Source: Shewanella surugensis
GTDB taxonomy: Bacteria; Pseudomonadota; Gammaproteobacteria; Enterobacterales; Shewanellaceae
Reading direction: 5' to 3'
NCBI RefSeq assembly: GCF_023284005.1
Contig: NZ_JAKIKS010000006.1
Coordinates: 1-64,000, forward strand
DNA: 64,000 nucleotides
The notes beneath the pieces are model-generated. The model was not told the DNA's origin and ran no database searches. It saw only the letters and a program-made list of their open reading frames with translations. This document shows positions 1-8,512 of this stretch, one piece after another. Position 1 is the stretch's first letter. Each line of letters begins with the position of its first letter. The translations under genes and the position numbers were made by a program.

Positions 1-273
1 ATTGCGGTGCGCCAAGTCAGCGAAATAAGCTAAAAAAGGCGAGTTGGGACGATGATTACAGGGCAAAAGTTTTCTTTGGTTAATTATCCGACAAAGTATG
101 CTCCCGCCCTGGCGCTACCCCATGTGCTGTCAGGTAATCGACATATCGAGAAAGGTCGAAAATTAAACAAAATACCGGATAACTTCAACTCAGGTACTTA
201 ATAAAATTAGTGAACTCACATTAAAATAAATCGCTAAAATTGTGTGGTTTTGTCAACGGAATAAGGGAGAAAA
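1..273. other. left-edge stretch without a supported gene
   Basis: An open frame of 49 codons runs from an ATG at 52 to a TAA at 199. It has no convincing ribosome binding site and I recognise no family, so I do not call it a gene. It could be the remnant of a gene broken upstream of the window. The last 30 bases contain the ribosome binding site (AAGGGAG) of the following TrlF-like gene. Confidence 0.4.
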
Positions 274-3200
274 ATGACTGATAAAAAATATCCTCGTGGC
301 TCGGAGTGGCGAAAATGGGATTTACACATACATACTCCTGCCTCATTTCATTGGAGTGGTAAGCGTTTTAACGCTGATCCAAAGTCACTTGATAATGCAG
401 ATTTAGTTGATGAAATGATAGATGCCTTAAATTCAGCTGAACCTGCTGTGTTTGCTTTTATGGATTATTGGACATTTGACGGCTGGTTTGCCCTTAAACA
501 TCGATTATCCCAGCCGGGAGCCCCTGAGTTAACAAAAACAGTTTTTCCAGGCATAGAACTTAGATTGGTCGCTCCTATGACTGGACGGCTGAATGCTCAT
601 GTATTATTTTCAGATACAATTGAAGATCAATACTTGCGTGATTTTAAGACAGCATTAGAAATCGCTTTAATTAATAGGCCATTGTCTGACCACTCACTGA
701 AATGCTTGGCTAGGCATGTTGGTGATGACTTACTGAATAAAAAAGGTTATCAACGATGTGAAGTTAACGATGATGATTCTAAAGCTTTAGAAGCAGGATC
801 GAAAATTGCTGAAATCACTTGCGATAGTTACAAGAAAGCAATATTGAATGTTCCAGATAATAAGGCCATTGGATTTATGCCATTTAATACAAATGATGGT
901 TTGGCAGATATAAAATGGAACGAGCATTATTCATACTGTCTAGGTCTTTTTGATAGTTCGCCAATCTTTGAAACACGATTGACGGATACTTGGGCCGCAT
1001 TTGTAGGAATCGAAACCAAAGGCAATGAAAAGTGGATTTCAAATTTCCAACTCGCTCTTAAAAATATACCTAGGCTTGCAATCTCAGGAAGTGATGCTCA
1101 CCGATTTATAGGTGAATCAGGTAATAAAGACCGACGTGGATACGGCGATTATCCTTCTGAAAAAGCAACTTGGATTAAGGCCAATCCCACATTTGAAGGT
1201 TTACAGCAAGCGATTAAAGAGCCAGCAAAACGTTCATTTATTGGTGAGCAGCCACCGAAGAAAAAGCTATTTAATGAAAATAGAAGCTTATTTATTGATA
1301 AGTTAGAAATCAACAAATCTAGTGATTCGACATTGAATGATGAATGGCTGAATCAAACCAGATTGGATTTGAACCCTGATTTGATAGCAATCATTGGAAA
1401 TAAAGGAAGTGGTAAAAGTGCATTGGCTGACATCACCGCCTTATTAGGTAATTCAAAGCAAAGCCATCATTTTTCTTTTTTAAAAGAGAATCGATTTAGA
1501 GGGAAAACGGGTGAGCCAGCTAAACATTTCGTTGCCAAGTCAACATGGGCTGACGGGAAGGATCTGGAGAAAAACCTTAATGAAAACCCAGCTACAGAAA
1601 ATGTTGAGTTTGTTAAATATATCCCGCAAGGACATTTTGAAGAGCTGTGTAATGCACACGTTTCAGGGAAGTCTGACGCATTTGAGAAAGAACTTCGTGC
1701 AGTAATATTTTCACACGCTGACGATACTATTCGTTTAGGTGCTCTTGATTTTGATCAGCTAATTGAGCAACAGGAGCGCTCTTTAAGAAGTCGTATCGAT
1801 GGATTGAGAAATGAATTACACAATGTTAACCAGCAAATTGACTCAACTGAAAGCCAAATGTTGCCTGAGACTAGGAGAGCAATCGAAGAACTACTTACTC
1901 AAAAGCTTAGGCTTATTGATGAACTCAATAAAATTAGGCCTGAAGATGTTGCTCAGCCGACAAGTGAGCTAACAGACGAGCAGCAGAAAGCTACAGGCCT
2001 GCTTGCCGAGATAGTGGAAGAATTAGAAAAAACAAAAGCCCAAAAGCAAATTAATCAGGATGAATTAACAAAGCTAGCAGCCAAGAAAAAGGCTGGTCGT
2101 AATCTCCTCGAAGGTATTGATGTAGTAAATCGAACGATTCAAAACTTTTTTACTTCATTTGATGAGGATGCAAAATTAATAGGACTGGACATAAATGAGA
2201 TCATTCAACTAAAAATCAATGAACAGAGAATTGCTGATGTTGAGAGCGAAACATCAACTCGTGAAACCGAGATTGGAAGTGATAATCAAAAGCTGGAAGA
2301 GCATGATCAGGCGATAATTACGAAGCGTGAACCTCTGAATGCTAAGCTAAATTATCCGCAACAAGCCTATCAGAATTATCTAGACCAGCTAAATGAATGG
2401 GAAGAAAAGAAAATCAGCATATTAGGAAGCAGAGATTTACCTGACACCCTGAAAGGCTTAGAGCATCGAAAGGAGCAGCTGGACAGCTTACCTACCCAAA
2501 GATCTAATCTGCAAGCGGATAGACTGGAAAAAACAGCTCAAATATTTGATTTGCTAAATGAGCAAAGAGCTAATCGAGAGACGCTCTTTCAACCTGTTCA
2601 GCAACTCATTCAGAACAATAGCCTTATCAGGGATGAGTATAAGCTACAGTTTAAAGCTGAACTAAGTAGTACCACAGAATTGATTACTGACAAGTTATTT
2701 TCCCTTGTCAAACAGGCGTCCGGTGAATTTAGAGGTGAATCAGAAAGTCTGGCTGCCATAAAGGAATTAACAGACAGGCACGACCTCAATAACAGGCAAT
2801 CCCTGCTCGGTTTTTTGACTGAATTACATGATAAACTTGAAGGTTCTTCGAGTGGACAGATAGGCATTCAATCAATGTTACGAAAAGGACGCTCTGCAAA
2901 TGAAGTTTATGACTTCCTATTCGACTTGGAGTATCTAAAGCCTAGATACACTCTAATGTTCCAAGATGCTCACATAGAGCAACTTTCTCCAGGGCAAAGA
3001 GGCTCTTTACTTTTAATTTTTTATCTTCTAGTGGATAAAGGTAATACACCGATTATATTAGATCAACCAGAGGAAAATTTGGATAACGAAACGATTGTGA
3101 GTTTGCTGGTACCTGTACTAAACGAAGCGAAACAAAAACGCTAAATTATAATGGTTACTCATAATCCTAATTTGGCTGTAGTCTGCGATGCAGAGCAGAT

Positions 3201-3348
3201 AATCTACTGCGAAATTGACAGAAGAAATGGGCAGAACATTTCGTATACATCTGGTGCTATTGAGTGCAGAGTTATAAACCGGAAGGTTGTCGATGTGCTT
3301 GAAGGTACAATGCCTGCGTTTGATAACAGAAAGATGAAGTACCACTAA
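274..3348 (+). pseudogene. TrlF-like PHP-domain/SMC-type ATPase, split by an in-frame stop
   Basis: Read through one stop this is a protein of about 1024 codons. The N-terminus has a PHP-phosphoesterase-like motif (H18-x-H20 in WDLHIHTP), then a Walker A (GNKGSGKSA, near residue 375), a long coiled coil (about 480-760), an ABC-type signature (LSPGQRGS, near 905) and Walker B (IILDQPEENLDN, near 928). This order fits the TrlF family of PHP/AAA-like ATPases, which often sit in defence islands. A TAA at 3142-3144 interrupts the frame just after Walker B. The same frame continues as IIMVTHNPNLAVVCDAEQII, the H-loop and C-terminus expected of the family, to a TAA at 3346. The likely change is CAA to TAA. 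The truncated 956-residue product would lack the switch histidine and is probably inactive, unless there is readthrough or a base error. Family call: fairly sure. Loss of function: inferred. Confidence 0.8.
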
Positions 3349-3743
3349 TCGCATGTAACAAGTCAAAGCACGCGGACTCGAGCATCATTCGGACACCCAC
3401 AATTATTTTCGTATTTTTAAGGCTGGTATATCTCACTAAAACCTGATAAATAGTATTTAATACAGTATATTAATTATGCGTCTATTTTGGGAGGAAGTAC
3501 TGGTCTGATGTGGTGATCGCGCATGCGCACTATTCAATGGTTAGCTTCAATTGGCAGTATTGACTAAACTCTATATTTCAGTAAAATTGTTGATGTTAAT
3601 GGATTTAGGCGGAAGTCTGGAGTTCGATTCTCCAGCTCGGCACGCTGGACATAATTACTGTACTCGCATTCGTAATGGTAACTTTGAATTACGTAAGCAA
3701 TTGTTTGGTTTCACATAGAACAATTAAAAGAGGAGGTAATCTT
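3349..3743. other. intergenic stretch between the TrlF-like gene and the cassette region
   Basis: Nearly 400 bases without a supportable gene. It contains the tRNA-like fragment listed separately and, just before 3744, a strong Shine-Dalgarno sequence (AGAGGAGGT, 3729-3737). An open frame enters from 3675, but its first 23 codons lie upstream of that site and are probably not translated. Confidence 0.5.
3617..3643 (+). other. tRNA (or tmRNA) 3'-end-like fragment, possible att-site remnant
   Basis: A T-arm is visible: stem TGGAG/CTCCA (3618-3622 and 3630-3634) around the seven-base loop TTCGATT. It is followed by a seven-base acceptor-like strand GCTCGGC and an A at the discriminator position. 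No CCA follows (the next bases are CGC), and no D-arm, anticodon arm or matching 5' acceptor strand lies upstream. It is therefore not an intact tRNA. Tyrosine-recombinase elements often leave such 3' ends when they integrate into tRNA or tmRNA genes, so this may mark an island boundary. The similarity could be chance. Confidence 0.45.
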
Positions 3744-4013
3744 ATGGAAAGATTAAAACAAAACGTTAAAAGTGTTATAGCTTCGGTAGTAAATGGGGTG
3801 AGTGCGGTTTGTTCAAGTGTCGTAGCAACTGGGTTGACAGCAGGGTTGAGTTTAGAGGGCTTACGCTCTCTGGGCTTCTACCTAAGTCCATTACTCCTTC
3901 CCGTAAATCTCAAAATTAAAACTAACCAAGCCAAGCAGCAGACTCCACCAGCGGTCACGTTTTTTGTACCAAAAAGTCCACCACTTTGCTCCTCGCGCTG
4001 TTGGCGGCGTTAG
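3744..4013 (+). CDS. small hydrophobic hypothetical protein whose frame runs into an attC-like site
   Basis: I chose the ATG at 3744 over the one at 3675 because AGGAGGT sits seven bases upstream of it. The product would be 89 residues. Residues 1-50 are a cationic start (MERLKQNVKSV) followed by a small, hydrophobic Ala/Val/Ser/Leu-rich stretch that could insert in a membrane. From about residue 58 the frame lies inside the attC-like site at 3920-4015 and yields Pro/Arg-rich sequence with no sign of selection. Either the gene is short and accidentally extended, or it is a remnant truncated by cassette insertion. No family is recognised. The excellent ribosome binding site is the only strong support. 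Confidence 0.4.
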   Translation: MERLKQNVKSVIASVVNGVSAVCSSVVATGLTAGLSLEGLRSLGFYLSPLLLPVNLKIKTNQAKQQTPPAVTFFVPKSPPLCSSRCWRR

Positions 4014-4015
4014 AT
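3920..4015 (+). other. attC-like integron recombination site 1
   Basis: The outer boxes are AACTAAC (3920-3926, R''-like) and GTTAGAT (4009-4015, R', fits GTTRRRY); they pair at six of seven positions. After a three-base unpaired spacer on each side come GCCAAGCAGC (3930-3939) and, inverted, GCTGTTGGC (3997-4005). These pair fully except for one extra G in the left arm, matching the single extrahelical base of real attC L boxes. The central region of roughly 57 bases is variable. Length (96 bases) and layout fit chromosomal attC sites. The downstream gene starts 15 bases after the site, as cassette genes usually do. Confidence 0.6.
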
Positions 4016-4030
4016 TCACAAGGAAAGTTT

Positions 4031-4788
4031 ATGAGTACTCTCGAAGATTATGTAGTCAAATATTTGGAAAGCTTTTCTGTTATAGCAACAAAAATCCCTG
4101 AGTCGAATGAGAAAACTCCTGACTTCTTAATTGAACAAGAAGAAAGCGTTTTAATTGAATTAAAAGAAAAAACTGATTCAGAAGAAAAGCATAAAGAGCA
4201 AAAAGAAGTTTTAGCTAATAATAGTGTCTATGAACATATAACTACGACAGGACATAATAATCGAATTTCGGGTGTTATTACTGGCGGGATAAAGCAATTA
4301 AAAAACAGAAAGTCTAAACATAACTGTGACTTCTGTTTGTTATTTCTTGTCGCTAATGGTGTAGCTCAAGGAAGCCAAGCAGAGCAAATTCAGGCCACTT
4401 TATATGGTAAAAAAATGTAATTGATTTTGATTCACAATCGAATGTTGCTATTAGTTGTTACTACGCATACTTCAGTGACTTTTTTCGTTACAAAAACACC
4501 TTAGATGGTGCATTTTTAGCTTCTCAAGGAAGAGTTATCCTTTTGCTTAACGACCAATCTCCTAACTTTCAAAAGTTTAAAAACTCTAATTTCATTAAAA
4601 AATTCCAAGGTGAAATTAAGATTATTGATCCTGTTGAACTTGAAAAAGAGAATCATATTTATATTGCTGATTTTGATGCTGACAGGAAAGATGAGGATTT
4701 AATGACAAGTTTAGTTTTCGATAAGTATAATATTAAAAATGGTCTGCTAATTGATTTCCCAAATTATACGCATCAAGTTCAGGTATAA
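4031..4788 (+). pseudogene. PD-(D/E)XK nuclease-like cassette gene with a -1 frameshift
   Basis: The start at 4031 is supported by AAGGAA at 4019-4024. The first frame gives 129 residues and stops at 4418-4420, just after a run of seven A (4408-4414). The -1 frame then continues as NVIDFDSQSNVAISCYYAYF and on to a TAA at 4786, so one extra A would give about 252 residues. Near the N-terminus, TPDFLI then, about ten residues later, IELKEK has the spacing of the D and ExK motifs of the PD-(D/E)XK nuclease fold. This is a weak, short match and no named family is recognised. The gene lies between two attC-like sites, so it is probably an integron cassette gene. The shift may be a mutation, an error in the A run, or slippage. 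Confidence 0.6.
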
Positions 4789-4819
4789 TGTAAACATAAC
4801 AGATAGGATAGGCCGTGCG

Positions 4820-5012
4820 CAGCCGTGTCTCTGTTTTTAGAAAGAGGCAAGTGTACTCTTATTAACGTGAGGAGCCCGAGGCTGAGGGTTAGGCAGACTC
4901 TTTATTATGCAAATAGCAGAACGAGGGCTCGCTCTGTTTGAGGTAATGTTTCAGGGGAACGTTTTTGATCGTTATGATGATCCCTTAATCTCGAACTAAG
5001 CCTCAAGTGACC
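4820..5012 (+). repeat. dispersed structured repeat, copy A
   Basis: This block matches 9399-9592 over about 190 bases with few gaps. The best conserved parts are GAGGCAAGTGTAC, TGAGGAGCCCGAGGCTGAGG, CTCTTTATTATGCAAATAGC and AGAACGAGGGCTCGC. GAGCCC and GGGCTC inside the core can pair and close a stem-loop. The right ends agree more loosely (CTAAGCCTC against TTAGCCTC). There is no open frame conserved between the copies. It may be a non-autonomous mobile element or a structured RNA; its identity is unknown to me. Confidence 0.75.
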
Positions 5013-5286
5013 CATTGTTAAAAATATCCTAAGCATCCTTCAAAAAACTCAAATTGAAGCAGCACGCTGCTTTGGCTTTTTTCAATCCCCATCGGAGTAA
5101 CTTTAACTTTTCGATAAAAAATAGTGTGATTAAGACAGGATGTCGAAAATAGCCTTAGTTGAGCCATGGACGGCGAATATGAGGCGATAGCTATTTTTGT
5201 TCATCGAAAATTGAAATGCTTCTACTCCGTCGGGCGTTATGGAGATTGTAAAGAGGATAAGGACGAGCAGTCCTCTTTACCCCAGT

Positions 5287-5302
5287 GTGGATGGGAATCC
5301 AC
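5287..5302 (+). repeat. six-base-pair hairpin with GGGA loop
   Basis: GTGGAT-GGGA-ATCCAC forms a perfect stem followed by GA. A counterpart at 9553-9568 has GTGAGT-GGGA-ACTCAC. The loops are identical and the stems differ by paired changes, which suggests that the fold is kept rather than the sequence. Confidence 0.5.
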
Positions 5303-5433
5303 GACGTTTTTTTATGTATACCGCATAACCAAGAAAAACACAAAAACCAAACCATCCAGTGCGCCTCATAAAGTATCTTGATGGCACAATAAATACCTAT
5401 ACTCTGAATATAGTCGTGTAACCAGCACCTATA

Positions 5434-5467
5434 ATCTAACCTCCGGCAGTTGATGTCGGCGTTAGCT
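5434..5467 (+). other. short attC-like site 2 (partial)
   Basis: ATCTAAC (5434-5440) fits the R'' consensus RYYYAAC. It is the exact complement of GTTAGAT, the bases that begin the preceding cassette at 4009-4015; a true cassette's own R'' must match its own 5' end in this way. GTTAGCT (5461-5467) is near R'. Only 20 bases lie between the boxes and I see no paired L boxes, so the site is either truncated or very divergent. Confidence 0.4.
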
Positions 5468-5492
5468 GTATTTAGAATATGGAGTCATTTTC

Positions 5493-5933
5493 ATGGATAG
5501 AGTAATGTTCAGGGTTAACCTTAACGATTGGCTTGAAGGTACAATTATCAAAGTAAAAAATAATGAGTGTTGGAACACAGCTTGGTTAGAGACTTATAAA
5601 GAGTTAGGCGGTCAAAGTGTAGAAAGCGGTAAAAAGTCTTGTCCCAAAAATGCTGCAAGAATTCTATATCAAAGCGGCAGACTGAAAGGGCATAATAAAC
5701 CTTACAAAAATGTCTCATTTAAAGATGTTAAGGCTAATGATTCCGTAAATGGAGTGTACGCCCTTATGGCTATCGAACAACTAAAGCAGAATGATAGTAT
5801 TGAGTTAAGTTCACTTGTAAAGTCTGTACATGAAAACTTTAAGAAACAATTTGGTACTGCACCTAATACAGATCAAGGAGCTATAAAATTAACTTTTAAG
5901 CTTTGGCATTTAAATAAAATATTTCAAAAGTAA
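5493..5933 (+). CDS. DUF6979-like hypothetical protein in a cassette-like unit
   Basis: A 146-residue soluble protein with no signal peptide or membrane segment. The stretch KKSCPKNAARILYQSGRLKG followed by a later VNGVYALMAIEQLK resembles the layout of the DUF6979 family as I remember it (KGCP...LCE.G..KGI, then a helix); this is recall, not a search. The unit is bounded by an 11-base inverted repeat: TTAGCTGTATT at 5462-5472 and AATACAGCTAA at 5932-5942, the latter overlapping the stop codon. That is the relation expected between a cassette's 5' end and its own R'' box. The matching R' site downstream is not clear. Function unknown; many cassette genes of this size are of unknown or stress-related function. 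Confidence 0.6.
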   Translation: MDRVMFRVNLNDWLEGTIIKVKNNECWNTAWLETYKELGGQSVESGKKSCPKNAARILYQSGRLKGHNKPYKNVSFKDVKANDSVNGVYALMAIEQLKQNDSIELSSLVKSVHENFKKQFGTAPNTDQGAIKLTFKLWHLNKIFQK

Positions 5934-6036
5934 TACAGCTAATAATCTATGTCTTGTTTGATTAATTTTTTTAAAGATTGAACATCAATCTGTGGCCCGT
6001 TTGACTTGGCCACGTCAGCATTAAAGGTTAACAACC

Positions 6037-7107
6037 CTAGTTCGAGTTAGCACTTGAGTTGGCACTTGAATTAGCACTCGCGCTTGCGAGTTCTTGTCGA
6101 ACAATATCAGCGCCTGCACTTAAGGCATTGAGTTTGCCTCTTGCCACTTGATGAGATAAGGGGGCCATGCCACAGTTGGTAGACGGGTAGAGCTTGTCGG
6201 CATCGACAAATTGAAGTGCTTTTCGTAGTGTATTGGCGACTTCTTCTGGTGTTTCAATGGTATCGGTTGCGACATCAATGGCGCCTACCATCACTTTTTT
6301 ACCGCGAATGAGTTCAAGTAAGTCCATTGGCACATGAGAGTTGTGACATTCTAGTGAGATAATATCGATATTCGATTTTTGCAGTTTGGGAAACGCTTTT
6401 TCATATTGTCTCCACTCTGATCCCAACGTTTTTTTCCAATCTGTATTGGCTTTGATGCCATAGCCATAGCAAATATGCACGGCAGTTTCACAGTTAAGTC
6501 CTTCAATGGCTCTTTCTAAGGTCGCAATGCCCCAATCATTGACCTCATCAAAAAACACATTAAATGCAGGCTCATCAAATTGAATAATATCAACACCCGC
6601 CGCTTCTAATTCTTTGGCTTCTTGATTGAGGATTTTGGCAAATTCCCAAGCGAGTTTTTCGCGACTTTTATAATGGTCATCATAAAGAGTATCGATCATC
6701 GTCATGGGACCGGGCAGAGCCCATTTGATAGGTTGCTTGGTTTGCTGACGTAAAAACTTGGCATCTTCAACAAAAACAGACTTTTGACGAGTAACAGGAC
6801 CGACAACCGTCGGTACACTCGCATCATAGCGATCACGAATTTTAACGGTTTTACGTTTCTTAAAATCAACACCGTTGAGGTGCTCAATAAACGTCGTCAC
6901 AAAATGTTGCCGTGTTTGCTCGCCATCGCTGACAATATCAATACCGGCTTGTTGTTGATCTTGCAATGACAAACGTAAAGCATCGTGTTTGCCCTGAGTT
7001 AATTCCTCACCGTGCAATTTCCAAGGTGACCAAAGTGTCTCAGGTTCTGCAAGCCAAGCCGGTTTAGGTAAACTGCCCGCAGTTGAAGTCGGTAATAGTG
7101 TTTTCAT
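6037..7107 (-). CDS. mesD: MesD-type core methionine synthase (MetE C-terminal-domain homologue)
   Basis: A 356-residue protein made only of the catalytic barrel of cobalamin-independent methionine synthase. Zinc-ligand positions are visible: H211-x-C213 (AVHICYG) and C312 (STNCGMAP), with FDEPAF at 177-182 in the active-site region. MetE itself is over 750 residues; the short form adjacent to a DUF1852 gene is the MesD/MesX pair known to make methionine from homocysteine in an oxygen-dependent way without the usual folate methyl donor. It follows mesX by 80 bases on the same strand. The last 15 or so residues are a low-complexity Ser-Ala-Asn tail built from repeated ANSS units. This tail is not part of the fold and may have been added by slippage or by insertion of the neighbouring cassette region. 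Confidence 0.85.
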   Translation of the reverse strand: MKTLLPTSTAGSLPKPAWLAEPETLWSPWKLHGEELTQGKHDALRLSLQDQQQAGIDIVSDGEQTRQHFVTTFIEHLNGVDFKKRKTVKIRDRYDASVPTVVGPVTRQKSVFVEDAKFLRQQTKQPIKWALPGPMTMIDTLYDDHYKSREKLAWEFAKILNQEAKELEAAGVDIIQFDEPAFNVFFDEVNDWGIATLERAIEGLNCETAVHICYGYGIKANTDWKKTLGSEWRQYEKAFPKLQKSNIDIISLECHNSHVPMDLLELIRGKKVMVGAIDVATDTIETPEEVANTLRKALQFVDADKLYPSTNCGMAPLSHQVARGKLNALSAGADIVRQELASASANSSANSSANSN

Positions 7108-7187
7108 GATAAATGATGCCGTATATTTGGGTTAACGTTAGAACATAGCGATTAAACGTAGCGATTAAAGTTAGCTATTGAGCATGA

Positions 7188-8165
7188 TTATTGAACGAAA
7201 GTAGCAGACCATTGTTCAAGCACAGTTTGGTGCGGTTTAATGAAGTGTTCCTCAGTAAACTTTCCCTGCTCATTAGCCAACTGGCTACGTTCTTCTCGAT
7301 CATAAACAATTTGAGTTAATGAATGATCGAGGTTCTTTAAGTTTGGTTGATAGGATTTCCCCGCAACAGCATTCGCATTATAAATCTCAGGTCGGTAGAT
7401 TTTTTGAAACGTTTCCATCGTGCTAATGGTGCTTATAAGCTCAAGGCTAGTGTAATCATTCAGTAAATCACCAAAGAAATAGAAAGCCAAAGGCGCAACA
7501 CTGTTTGGTGGCATAAAATAACGAACCTGTAAGCCCATTTTTTTGAAATATTGTTCAGTCAAAGAAGATTCATTGGGCTGGTATTCAACACCTAGTACAG
7601 GATGCTGGTTTTCAGTCTGATGATAAGTTTTGTTATCCGAAACACTGAGACATATAACCGGTGTTTTATTAAAGTTTTGCTTGTAAATATCTGAATTCAC
7701 AAAATACTGAAACAGTTTCCCATGCAGTTCGCCAAAGTTATTTGGAATACTAAACTTGGGTTGATCCTTATTATGATCAGGCAGTAATACGCTAAAATCA
7801 TAATCTCGCACATAAGAGGAAAAATTATTCCCTACAATGCCTTCAATGCGTTGGTTCGTTTTACGATCAACAATATTCGTTTTTAATATTTCAATTGATG
7901 GGAAGGTTTGACCACTGCCTTCAATATCCATCTCAACGGAAATGATGTCAAGTTCGACAGAATAACGGTCTCCTTTAGGGTTATCCCAATGCGCTAAGGC
8001 ATTAAAACTATTGTCGATCATCTTTAAAGCGTTGCGCAAGTTCGCTTGACGGTGGTTTCCTCTCGCCAAATTAGCAAAGTTGGTCGTGATCCGCGTATTG
8101 TCTGAGGGGTGATAATTTTCATCGAGACAAATGCTCTTAATCGTAAATGCAAAGTCTTTATTCAT
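7188..8165 (-). CDS. mesX: MesX (DUF1852), partner of MesD
   Basis: A 325-residue soluble protein matching DUF1852 (start MNKDFAFTIKSICLDENY; internal RITTNFANLARG). The family occurs almost only beside mesD. Genetic work on the family showed that it is needed together with MesD for oxygen-dependent methionine synthesis, and it was proposed to be an oxygenase that generates the methyl donor. The order mesX-mesD and the 80-base gap suggest one operon. The gap contains a short direct repeat (TAGCGATTAAA twice). A possible weak MetJ operator lies upstream. Family assignment is firm; the chemistry is not settled. Confidence 0.85.
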   Translation of the reverse strand: MNKDFAFTIKSICLDENYHPSDNTRITTNFANLARGNHRQANLRNALKMIDNSFNALAHWDNPKGDRYSVELDIISVEMDIEGSGQTFPSIEILKTNIVDRKTNQRIEGIVGNNFSSYVRDYDFSVLLPDHNKDQPKFSIPNNFGELHGKLFQYFVNSDIYKQNFNKTPVICLSVSDNKTYHQTENQHPVLGVEYQPNESSLTEQYFKKMGLQVRYFMPPNSVAPLAFYFFGDLLNDYTSLELISTISTMETFQKIYRPEIYNANAVAGKSYQPNLKNLDHSLTQIVYDREERSQLANEQGKFTEEHFIKPHQTVLEQWSATFVQ

Positions 8166-8512
8166 TGTGATCGGGTATCCTGTTCCTGAGGTAAAAAACG
8201 GAGATAAAACCTAAATGTATTGCTTGCTCTTTCTGGACTTTCTGATTTTCTCAGTCATTAGTCTTCAGCGTCTTTTTTGATTTATGCCTATGACCGAATT
8301 AAGGATCAATTGTCATATTGTCTAAAGTTAATAGTAAAATGCATTTTATACTTGGATTGGTACATGATGAAAAGCGCATTTATTTCACACAGAACATGAG
8401 AAAGATTCATTAGCTATCTATTTGAATGTTGGTGTGGGTGTCAGTTATATTAATGAGCTTGAAAAACAGAACTGAATTTATTAACTCTTGATTATAAAAA
8501 GAAGTGAGCTGA
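8166..8512. promoter_or_regulatory. divergent promoter region between mesX and the TSUP permease
   Basis: About 350 bases. On the minus strand AGACGCTGAAGAC (complement of 8261-8273) resembles one and a half MetJ boxes (AGACGTCT repeats) and would suit methionine control of mesXD, but the match is weak. On the plus strand TTGTCA (8310-8315), a 16-base spacer and TAGTAA (8332-8337) is a possible sigma-70 promoter for the permease. Both are guesses from consensus. Confidence 0.25.

Larger units (their letters stand above)
4789..5492. other. gene-free stretch rich in structured repeats
   Basis: About 700 bases without a convincing gene. It holds the first copy of the dispersed repeat (4820-5012), a nine-base-pair hairpin TAAAGAGGA/TCCTCTTTA (about 5249-5280), a hairpin with a GGGA loop (5287-5302) and the second attC-like site. 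A 71-codon open frame at 5166-5381 spans both hairpins, has no ribosome binding site and no recognisable domain, and is not called. Confidence 0.6.

Noticed and set aside
3601-3650. Complete tRNA gene
   Set aside because: Only the T-arm and 3' acceptor strand are seen; no D-arm, anticodon arm or matching 5' strand.
4820-5012. Group II intron end or insertion sequence
   Set aside because: No domain V-like motif, no reverse transcriptase or transposase frame, and no clear terminal inverted repeats at either copy.
5166-5381. 71-codon open frame
   Set aside because: No ribosome binding site, no domain, and it spans two RNA-like hairpins; most likely chance.
8261-8273. Confident MetJ operator
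   Set aside because: Only one box agrees reasonably with AGACGTCT and the second is poor; kept only as a weak hint.
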